38,847 bases of DNA, taken from assembly GCF_014648675.1 (NCBI RefSeq), contig NZ_BMRO01000009.1, positions 367,981 to 406,827 of the forward strand, written 5' to 3'. Shown here piece by piece: positions 8,709 through 14,671 of this stretch. A program made the translations under genes and the position numbers. The DNA comes from Actinomadura livida. Its GTDB lineage: Bacteria > Actinomycetota > Actinomycetes > Streptosporangiales > Streptosporangiaceae. Position 1 is the stretch's first letter, and each line of letters starts with the position of its first letter. The notes under the pieces are model-generated. The model ran no database searches. It was not told the origin of the DNA and saw nothing but the letters and a program-made list of their open reading frames with translations.

Positions 8709-9548
8709 CTACCGCAGGAAGTCGAGCATCGCCGCGTCGTAGGCCGCCCGCTGCTCCCACTGCGGCCAGTGCCCGGCCCGGTCGATGAAGAGGAACCGCC
8801 CGCCGGGGATGCGCTCGGCCATGTCCATGCCCGCGGCCGCCGGCCCGGACGGGTCGTCGCTCGTCCAGATGACGAGCGTCGGCGCGCGGACGGCGGCGAG
8901 GTCGTCGCCGGTGACCATGTTGCGGCGGCGGACCTCGGGTTCCTGGAGGCACAGGATGTGCCGCATGGACGCGCTGAACCCCGGCCGGGAGTAGATCGCC
9001 CGCCGGGACGCCACCAGCTCGTCGGTCACGCTCGCCTTGTCGGCCATCAGCCATTCGAGCCGCGCGCGGATCCGCTCGGGGGAGGGGTCGTCGGCGGCGG
9101 CCTGGCTCAGCGACCGGATCCGCTCCATGACCTCCGGCGACGCCATCGTCCCGCCCGGCGTGTTCAGCACGAGGCGCCGCACCCGCTCCGGGTGGGCGGC
9201 GGCCGCCTTGATCGCGACCCAGCCGCCCAGGGACTCGCCGCACAGGTCGGCGCTCCCGATTCCGAGGGCGTCGAGCAGGCCCAGCAGGTGCCGCACGTAG
9301 TCGTCGATCTCCAGATCCCGGTCGGCGGGCGTGGTGTAGCCGTGCCCGGGGTAGTCGTAGGCGATCACGCGGAAGTGGGCGGCCAGCCCGCGCAGGTTGC
9401 GCAGCCACGCTTCGAGGTGGCCTCCGGTCCCGTGCATGAGGACGAGGCAAGGGCCGGTCCCCGCCTCCAGCACGCGGGTGCGCCACGGGCCCACGTCCAG
9501 GAACCGCACGGTGTGGGGGACGTCCGCGATCTCCTGCCACATGCTCAT
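8709..9548 (-). CDS. MhpC-like alpha/beta hydrolase
   Basis: The protein has 279 residues, starting MSMWQEIADVPHTVRFLDVG. It has LVLMHGTGGHLEAW near the N-terminus, a GESLGG nucleophile elbow, the acid in VIWTSDDPSG and the histidine in IDRAGHWPQWEQ. The last segment closely resembles the C-terminal CGHWAQWEH of E. coli MhpC, the 2-hydroxy-6-oxonona-2,4-diene-1,9-dioate hydrolase. Its ATG (9548) overlaps the TGA of the mhpB gene by four bases (ATGA). This coupling fits a hydrolase acting directly on the MhpB ring-fission product to release a dicarboxylic acid and a 2-hydroxypentadienoate. The hydratase and aldolase that normally follow (MhpD, MhpE) are not in this window. Confidence 0.84.
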   Translation of the reverse strand: MSMWQEIADVPHTVRFLDVGPWRTRVLEAGTGPCLVLMHGTGGHLEAWLRNLRGLAAHFRVIAYDYPGHGYTTPADRDLEIDDYVRHLLGLLDALGIGSADLCGESLGGWVAIKAAAAHPERVRRLVLNTPGGTMASPEVMERIRSLSQAAADDPSPERIRARLEWLMADKASVTDELVASRRAIYSRPGFSASMRHILCLQEPEVRRRNMVTGDDLAAVRAPTLVIWTSDDPSGPAAAGMDMAERIPGGRFLFIDRAGHWPQWEQRAAYDAAMLDFLR

Positions 9549-10510
9549 CGCCGCGCTCCATCCTTGTGGCCGCGTGACACGGCGGTCGTGACCGCGAACC
9601 CGGCGAACCATTCCTTGACGGGCCGGTAGTACGACTCCACGACCTCGTAGGCGCCCTGCGTCGACAGGGCGGCGTACGCGGCGATCCACGTGCGGACCTC
9701 GTGCGCGGAGTGGCCCCCCTCCCGCACGAACCACTCGTTGGGCCTGGAGTCGATCGCCGCAAGGTCGCCGGACGCCAGCGCGTCGAGGACCAGCGCGTCG
9801 AACTCCGGGTTCAGCTCGCGGTAGTCGGTGGACCCGGCGGCGAAGGCGGCCGCGGCCGCCGCCGTGCGCGCCTCCCGCTCCGCCCGCTCCCCGGGACCGA
9901 CCTCCCGCCGCCGCGTGAGCCGCTCGGCCACCTCCGGCGGCGCCTCCGCCAGGCGCGGCACGGGCGGATCGTGGGAGAGCCCGCCCGATCCGACGACGAG
10001 GACCCTCCGCTCCGGACCGCCGAACGCCCGCCCGGCCGCCTCGCCCAGCAGCCGCGCCCGGACGGCGGGACCGAGCGGCTCGGCCACGCAGTTCACGAAG
10101 ACCGGGACCACCGGCGGCAGCTCCTCCACCGATCCGAACAGGAACAGCAGCGTCTGGACGAAACCGTGGTCGACCCGCATGTCCTCCGAGACGGCCACGT
10201 CGACGCCGGAGGCCAGTGCCTCCCGGGCCAGCCGGTGCGCCGCGTCGCGGTCGACGGGGAGCGGCCCCGCGGGCAGCCCGTAGTCGCCGACCGACGTCGC
10301 GGCCGCGCCGACGCAGAACGGCGGCATCACCTCGTAGAGGAACCCGTTGTAGTGGTCCGGGCCGAAGACCACGACCAGTTCGGGATCGAAGTCGCGGGCG
10401 AACCCGCCCGCCCGCGCGAGTGCGGCCTCCACCTCCCGCCGGACCTCGGCCGGAGGGTCGTTGCGACCCAGCAGCGGCGAGTGGGACGTCGCGCACAGGG
10501 CGAGTGGCAT
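9545..10510 (-). CDS. mhpB: MhpB-type extradiol dioxygenase (2,3-dihydroxyphenylpropionate 1,2-dioxygenase)
   Basis: The 321-residue protein belongs to the LigB-like type II extradiol dioxygenases. Segments ATSHSPLLG, VFGPDHYNGFLYEVMPPFC, VDHGF, VLVVGSGGLSHDPPVP and YYRPVKEWFAGF follow E. coli MhpB along its length (about 314 residues in that enzyme). Histidines in the first three segments are the expected Fe(II) and catalytic residues. The enzyme opens the catechol ring of 2,3-dihydroxyphenylpropionate or dihydroxycinnamate with O2, next to the two hydroxyls. The ATG at 10510 has GGAAAGGAA about ten bases upstream. It heads a three-gene leftward operon with two alpha/beta hydrolases. An operator-like site lies about 110 bp upstream of its start. 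Confidence 0.92.
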   Translation of the reverse strand: MPLALCATSHSPLLGRNDPPAEVRREVEAALARAGGFARDFDPELVVVFGPDHYNGFLYEVMPPFCVGAAATSVGDYGLPAGPLPVDRDAAHRLAREALASGVDVAVSEDMRVDHGFVQTLLFLFGSVEELPPVVPVFVNCVAEPLGPAVRARLLGEAAGRAFGGPERRVLVVGSGGLSHDPPVPRLAEAPPEVAERLTRRREVGPGERAEREARTAAAAAAFAAGSTDYRELNPEFDALVLDALASGDLAAIDSRPNEWFVREGGHSAHEVRTWIAAYAALSTQGAYEVVESYYRPVKEWFAGFAVTTAVSRGHKDGARR

Positions 10511-10620
10511 CTGGCTGGATTCCTTTCCGGCGACCCGGCGTCCGCCGCACGAGAAGGGCGGACGAGCCCGTCCGGCACACGTTCCACGGGAGTGTTCTCC
10601 GCCCGTCGACCCGGAGAGTT

Positions 10621-10635
10621 GTTCGATATATGCAC
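10621..10635. promoter_or_regulatory. putative IclR-family operator upstream of mhpB operon
   Basis: The + strand reads GTTCGATATATGCAC, an imperfect palindrome. It is the near reverse complement of the motif at 7721-7735. Flanking sequence on the minus strand also matches between the two sites (GTGTCA, TTA, CGA, ATAGTG, then the motif), so the whole promoter region appears related rather than a chance AT run. It sits between mhpB and the divergent AraC-type gene. Assignment to the IclR protein is inferred. Confidence 0.55.
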
Positions 10636-10737
10636 ATCACTATTCGCTAATTGACACTAGATCGACCGGGACGCGCAGGTCAACCGTCCCGGCGAAGCCG
10701 TCCTCGGGCCCGCGCCCCCGTCCCGGCCGGTGCGGTC

Positions 10738-10743
10738 TAGACT
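10738..10743 (+). promoter_or_regulatory. possible -10 element for a leaderless AraC-type gene
   Basis: TAGACT fits the actinobacterial TANNNT -10 pattern and lies nine bases before the ATG at 10753. No ribosome binding site is visible there. This fits a leaderless transcript. No clear -35 element is seen. Confidence 0.35.
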
Positions 10744-10752
10744 CGCGCCGAT

Positions 10753-11445
10753 ATGGGCCCGACCTACAACGTCGTCCCGGGCGAGCTCCCGCTGGCGCAG
10801 CGGGTGTGGGCGGCGAGCTGCCACGCCACCACCGGCTTCACCTCGGCGGTCAAGAGCTCGCCGATGCTCTCGTTCGCCCGATACGAGGGCCGGACCGCAA
10901 TGTACGTCCGCGGCCCGGAGACCAGCGCCACCCGCATGACCTGCCCGGAGGGCTGGGAGTTCTTCGGGGTCGAGCTGCGCCCCGGCGCCCACCTGCCCCA
11001 GTTCCCGCCGTCCGGCCTGGCGGACCGGGCCGACGCCCGCCCGCCGGCCCTGCCCGGCGGCCGCGTCCTGCTGGACGGCCGGGAGTGGGAGATGCCGTCC
11101 GAGCACAACGTCGACGTCTTCCTCGACCGGCTCGCGCGGGCCGGCCTGCTGGTGTTCGACCCGTTCGTGGAGGAGATCCGGCACGGCGGCCGCCCGCGCG
11201 GCATGTCGGAGCGGACGGCGCAGCTCCGCTTCCGCCGGGCCGTCGGCATCTCGCGCCGCAAGCTCGTCGCCATCGAGCGGGCGAAGCGCGCCGCGCGGCT
11301 CCTCGCGGCCGGCGGCTCGCCCGCGGACGTCGCCGCCGCCGGGGGCTACTACGACCAGCCGCAGCTCTCCCGCGCGATGCGGTGGGCGACCGGCCACACC
11401 CCGGGCGAGCTGAGGTCCGGCGACATCCCGTTCCTCGCGTTCTGA
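10753..11445 (+). CDS. AraC-family transcriptional regulator
   Basis: A 230-residue protein. The C-terminal half is a double HTH DNA-binding domain: RTAQLRFRRAVGISRRKLVAIERAKRAARLLAAG, then the signature GGYYDQPQLSRAMRWATGHTPGELR. The N-terminal half is a small beta-rich domain (YNVVPGELPLAQRVW, then WEFFGVELRPGAHLPQFP) of the type that precedes many actinobacterial AraC HTHs. Its ligand is unknown. The ATG at 10753 has no Shine-Dalgarno, but a -10-like TAGACT lies nine bases upstream. It is divergent from the mhpB operon and reads into a RibD/DHFR-fold gene 60 bp downstream, which it may control. It may instead regulate itself or mhpB. Confidence 0.85.
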   Translation: MGPTYNVVPGELPLAQRVWAASCHATTGFTSAVKSSPMLSFARYEGRTAMYVRGPETSATRMTCPEGWEFFGVELRPGAHLPQFPPSGLADRADARPPALPGGRVLLDGREWEMPSEHNVDVFLDRLARAGLLVFDPFVEEIRHGGRPRGMSERTAQLRFRRAVGISRRKLVAIERAKRAARLLAAGGSPADVAAAGGYYDQPQLSRAMRWATGHTPGELRSGDIPFLAF

Positions 11446-11505
11446 CGCCCGCGGCGTTCGGCTCGGTACAAGACGGGCCGATCTCGGCCGTGGTTGCCTC
11501 CGGGG

Positions 11506-12048
11506 ATGCGAAAACTGATCGAATACGACCACCTCTCGATCGACGGGAGGTTCTCCGGGGACGACTGGTGGGCCGCGCAGATGCAGGTCCCGCCGAACGA
11601 CGAACACATGGCCTACCAGCTCCGCCTGCTGGAGAACGCGGCCGGCCTCGTGCTCGGACGGGCGACCTACGAGACCTTCTCCACCACCTGGCCCGACATG
11701 ACCGGCCCCCTCGCCGACAAGGTCAACGCGCTGCCGAAGTACGTCGCGTCCACCACGCTGACCGAGACCGCGTGGAACGCCGAAGTGCTCCCCGGTGACG
11801 CCGTCGAGGCCGTCGCGCGCCTCAAGGAGGCCGGCGACGGGACGCTGCTGAAGTACGGCAACGGCCCCTTCAGCCGCGCGCTCGTAGAGGCGGGTCTGAT
11901 GGACGAGATCCACCTGGGCATCTCCCCGTTCGTCGCGGGCTCCGGCGACTCCCTCCTGTCGGGCATCGGCGCGACCTTCATGAACCTGACCGGGGTCACC
12001 GACCTCGGCAACGGCTCGCTGGTCCTGGCCTACACCCCGGCCAAGTAG
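11506..12048 (+). CDS. dihydrofolate-reductase-fold (RibD C-terminal domain) protein
   Basis: A 180-residue protein beginning MRKLIEYDHLSIDGRFSGDDWW, with AAGLVLGRATYETFSTTWP, LKYGNGPFSRALVEAGLMDEIHLGISPFVAG and a final beta strand. This is the RibD_C/DHFR-like fold found in many stand-alone 'dihydrofolate reductase family' proteins of actinomycetes. These have the NADPH-binding shape but are not known to reduce dihydrofolate. The ATG at 11506 places the conserved first strand at the N-terminus; an in-frame TTG at 11494 would add four residues. It follows the AraC-type regulator by 60 bp on the same strand, so one transcription unit is plausible. No pathway link to either flanking cluster is visible. 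Confidence 0.83.
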   Translation: MRKLIEYDHLSIDGRFSGDDWWAAQMQVPPNDEHMAYQLRLLENAAGLVLGRATYETFSTTWPDMTGPLADKVNALPKYVASTTLTETAWNAEVLPGDAVEAVARLKEAGDGTLLKYGNGPFSRALVEAGLMDEIHLGISPFVAGSGDSLLSGIGATFMNLTGVTDLGNGSLVLAYTPAK

Positions 12049-12057
12049 TCCGGGGCG

Positions 12058-12201
12058 TCAGCCGAGAGGGATGCGCCGGGCGGTGATGCCGCGCATGTCG
12101 AGCCAGGCTGCCTCCGGCCTCCGGACCATGCGCAGCACGACCTCTTCGCAGGCGGGGCAGCGGGCGACGAGTCCCGGGGCGCGTTTGTAGAGTCGCAAAC
12201 G
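12058..12201 (-). pseudogene. C-terminal remnant of a DUF6510-like zinc-ribbon protein
   Basis: In this frame the last 47 codons read like the C-terminal half of DUF6510 proteins: APGLVARCPACEEVVLRMV, then RRPEAAWLDMRGI and a stop. The family is normally about 85-90 residues, with two Cys-x-x-Cys pairs; only the second pair (CPAC) is left. Upstream in all three minus frames I find nothing like the N-terminal half, and the region runs into the end of the CBS gene. It therefore looks like a truncated relic with no start codon of its own. A very diverged intact gene is less likely. Confidence 0.55.
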
Positions 12202-12203
12202 CG
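12180..12203. repeat. 8-bp perfect inverted repeat
   Basis: CGCGTTTG and CAAACGCG pair around an 8-base loop, inside the DUF6510 remnant and 64 bp past the CBS stop. No T-run follows on either strand. It could help end CBS transcription or be chance. Confidence 0.3.
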
Positions 12204-12266
12204 TGCTTGGTTGCGGCTGTGGGTCCTCTTCAGGGCACCCGCGTAGTAGGTCGTGCTTCGGGGCCT

Positions 12267-12743
12267 TCAGGTGTCTGCCGGTGATGTCCGCGGCTGATCG
12301 GTTGTCAGGAGGCGGTCGAGCAGGGCGTACCAGCTCACTGCGCCCAGGACGCGGCCGTCGTCGGCGACGACGGCCGCGAGGGGGCATCCGGTGCTGGTCA
12401 TCGAAGCCGCCGCCTCCAGGACGGTGGCGTCCGGGCTTACCGCTGCGGGGCCGCGGTGTCCGCGTGGCAGGCAGTCCCGCACTTTTCGTCCGGCGCACTC
12501 GGCCAGGAAGTCGTCGGCGTGGCCCTCGTCGATCACGCGTGCCAGCAGCGCGTCCTCGCCCACGTACGACGGAATGACCGAACACAGCACCTCGGTCACC
12601 GATAGGACGGACATCAAGTGCCCCCTACCGTCTACGACTACGAGACCGGGGACCTTCTGCCGCCACATCGTCCGGACCGCGTCCAGGACCGGATCGTCCG
12701 GTCCGACGACCGGGACCTCGTCAACAAGCTCGCGCACCCGCAC
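12267..12743 (-). CDS. CBS-pair domain protein
   Basis: A 158-residue protein made of two CBS motifs. The first is VRELVDEVPVVGPDDPVLDAV to about residue 58. The second runs from KVRDCL (about residue 87) through AVSPDATVLEAAASMTSTG to VLGAVSWYALLDRLL. CBS pairs bind adenine nucleotides and usually act as sensor modules; stand-alone ones are common in actinomycetes and often have no known partner. The GTG start at 12743 has AGGAG five bases upstream. It is a single leftward gene, with a relic downstream and an apparently gene-free stretch upstream, so its context says little about its role. Confidence 0.85.
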   Translation of the reverse strand: MRVRELVDEVPVVGPDDPVLDAVRTMWRQKVPGLVVVDGRGHLMSVLSVTEVLCSVIPSYVGEDALLARVIDEGHADDFLAECAGRKVRDCLPRGHRGPAAVSPDATVLEAAASMTSTGCPLAAVVADDGRVLGAVSWYALLDRLLTTDQPRTSPADT

Positions 12744-13386
12744 CGGAACTCCTGCCCTCGCTTCGCCCGAGGTCGGCCGACCTCAGACGCCGACCAGGCT
12801 TCCCGGCACTCCACCCGCCACTGTAGAGCCGGAGGGGGCAAACCGCCATCTCGTCCATGGCGGTAGCCCGCCCCGCGAACCCGAGTCGTCGAGATGGTCC
12901 GGCGTCGTCGGCGCGGCGGAGGGGATCCAGTGGCCCGCCGGGCGCGTCCGGCGTGTGGGCTGCGGAGGGCGGCGGCTCGCCGGGCCATCGGGAAAGGGCG
13001 GTAGTGATCAGAACGGCGCTATTGCGGTTGGATGCGCTCGACATATCCCCTGGGCGGGCTGGTGCCACTGTCAAGATCGACTCTGTCGCCCGGGATGTGG
13101 GCCGCGGTATGACCGAGGGCGGGGACATCATTGTAGTGGATCCGCCTTCCGTGATGAACCCGCATGATGCCCTGAATGTCTTGATAGGGGTATTTGTTGG
13201 CACTGGGGAGCCAGGGCGCCGCTTTCGCATGATCGCTCGGTAGGGGCGTGGTACGGGTACCGGCGCGACGACAGATCACCTCATCATCGACGGGTGGCTT
13301 TGGTGGCCATGCAGGCGTCGGAGGATCGCCCGCCGGGGCATCGGGGCCGCTCGGCTTCCGCGTCAGTCCGCATGAGGGGAGGGATC
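12744..13386. other. 643-bp stretch without a convincing gene
   Basis: This lies between the divergent CBS and BTAD genes. From about 13040 to 13300 the composition drops in GC. Two overlapping open frames there (12857-13243 on the plus strand, 13019-13279 on the minus strand) have weak codon bias and resemble no family I recognise. An 8-bp hairpin lies at 12842-12864. The rest shows nothing clear beyond room for two divergent promoters. It may be the decayed left border of the polyketide cluster. Confidence 0.5.
12842..12864. repeat. 8-bp inverted repeat upstream of the CBS gene
   Basis: ACCGCCAT pairs perfectly with ATGGCGGT around the loop CTCGTCC. It is about 100 bp upstream of the CBS start, so it could be an operator or a 5' leader hairpin. 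No function is shown. Confidence 0.35.
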
Positions 13387-14157
13387 TTGAGGTACGAAGT
13401 CCTGGGGCCGCTCCGCGTGATCGACGAGGGCGGTTCCACCTCCATTAGCGCACGGAAGGTCGAGACCGTGCTGACCGCCATGGTGATCCGGGCGGATCAG
13501 GTGGTGGCGCTCGACCAGCTGATCACCGAGGTTTGGGACGATGCGCCCCCGCGGCGCGCCATGGCCGGACTTCACGTCTACATATCCCAGGTCCGCAAGT
13601 TTCTCGCCCGGCCCGGTCAGGAAGAGAACCCGGTGCTGACCCGGCCGCCCGGCTATCTGCTCCGGAAGGGCACCGACGACATCGATTTCCACATCTTCAG
13701 GCGGCTGGCGGACCGGGGGCGGGCCTGTATCAGGGAACGCCGGTACGAGGAGGCCGCGGACGCCCTGGAGCAGGCGCTGGGGCTGTGGCGCGGGCAGACG
13801 CTCGGCGACGTGCGCACCGGGCCCATCGTCGGGGGCTTCGTCCGGTGGATGACCGAGCTGCGCCTGGAGTGCCTGGAGATGCTGGGCGACGCCTATCTCC
13901 GGCTGGGCCGGCACCGGGAGCTCGTCGGGTGGCTGTACTCGCTCATCGCCGAGAATCCGCTGCGGGAGGTCTATTACCGCCAGCTCATGCTGGCGTTGTA
14001 CCGCTCCGACCGGAAGGCCGACGCGCTGCGGGTCTACCAGTCCGCCCGCAGCACGCTCAGGGAGGAGCTCGGCCTTGAGCCGTGCCAGGCGCTGCGGGAC
14101 ATGCAGCGGGCGATCCTTTCCGCTGACGAACGGCTCGACCTGCGCGTCGCCTCCTAG
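13387..14157 (+). CDS. BTAD-domain (SARP/AfsR-DnrI type) pathway regulator
   Basis: A 256-residue protein starting LRYEVLGPLRVID. It has an OmpR-like winged HTH (residues 1-95, with ALDQLITEVWDDAPPRRAMAGLHVYISQVRKFL) and then a bacterial transcriptional activation domain of TPR-like helices (DFHIFRRLADRGRACIRERRYEEAADALEQAL to LREELGLEPCQALRDMQRAIL). These small SARPs activate antibiotic biosynthetic operons, usually by binding short direct repeats near the -35 region. I prefer the TTG at 13387 because GGGGAGGG sits just upstream and the family begins at the RYEVLGPL strand. The in-frame ATG at 13372 would add five residues (MRGGI). It is the first gene of the polyketide cluster and may control the LAL gene next to it or the PKS. 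Confidence 0.87.
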   Translation: MRYEVLGPLRVIDEGGSTSISARKVETVLTAMVIRADQVVALDQLITEVWDDAPPRRAMAGLHVYISQVRKFLARPGQEENPVLTRPPGYLLRKGTDDIDFHIFRRLADRGRACIRERRYEEAADALEQALGLWRGQTLGDVRTGPIVGGFVRWMTELRLECLEMLGDAYLRLGRHRELVGWLYSLIAENPLREVYYRQLMLALYRSDRKADALRVYQSARSTLREELGLEPCQALRDMQRAILSADERLDLRVAS

Positions 14158-14183
14158 CCCCTGCCGGGCGGGTGGCGCAGGGG
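14158..14183 (+). terminator. candidate terminator hairpin after the BTAD gene
   Basis: CCCCTGC pairs with GCAGGGG (7 bp) around a 12-base loop, immediately after the TAG stop. There is no T-run, which is common in high-GC actinomycetes. Evidence is the stem and its position. Confidence 0.4.
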
Positions 14184-14671
14184 GCGCCGCACGGTAATGT
14201 GACGAGTCATCTCGAATGAATTAAATTTGTCTCTTTCGTTTTCTGGGTGATGCTGAAGGTCATCTGTGTCAAGGACTGCAGGGTTACGGTTGGATTGCCT
14301 GGGGTCTGGATAAATATGTCCCTTTGGTTCATGGCGAAATCGTGCTCTTTCGTCGAGGTCGCCGCTTTGTCGGATCTCGCTCGATTCAGTGGGTGCGGGC
14401 ACGGAGTGGGCGGCATGCGGCAAAGAGTTTAATGTCACATTTTAACTAATGTCCGGGACCGTGGGTCGCGATAATCCGTGCCACTTGATCGTCTTATTAC
14501 GCACGGTGGCCGACTGTGACGTTTGGTTGATGTTGTAAAACAATGGCCCGGGTGTAAGGATGGTGGCATTTGTGAAGCATGCCGGTGAGTGGCGCTCCGA
14601 ATCGGTGGTGATGACGGCGCCAGGGTTTCGGTGGGGTCGGAGAAACGAGGCGGTCCGCTTAGGAGTCACTT
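14184..14671. other. AT-rich 490-bp intergenic leader before the LAL regulator
   Basis: GC falls to roughly half here, against over 70% on both sides. Small open frames exist (for example minus 14207-14416 and plus 14247-14432), but their third codon positions are not GC-rich and none has a good ribosome binding site. Visible signals are TAATGTC twice, 17 bp apart (14430-14436 and 14447-14453), a related TAATGTGAC at 14194, and a CCGTGC/GCACGG inverted repeat (14476-14506). It most likely carries the promoter and operators of the LAL gene. Confidence 0.5.

Noticed and set aside
13019..13279. Minus-strand 86-codon frame and the overlapping plus-strand frame 12857-13243.
   Set aside because: The two conflict, neither shows strong codon bias, and neither resembles a family I know. 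Kept only as part of the unexplained stretch.
14207..14416. Small minus-strand frame with a Thr/Gln-rich end, considered as a peptide precursor or small regulator.
   Set aside because: Its third codon positions are not GC-rich, it lacks a good ribosome site, no modification enzyme is nearby, and alternative frames on both strands look equally good. It is better explained as a regulatory leader.
14247..14432. Plus-strand cysteine-containing 61-codon frame, considered as a ribosomal peptide.
   Set aside because: No ribosome binding site, no leader/core pattern, no maturation genes.
14194..14441. AATGTGAC and GTCACATT about 230 bp apart flanking the AT-rich stretch, considered as ends of a small mobile element.
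   Set aside because: The match is only 8 bp, does not extend, and no target duplication is visible.
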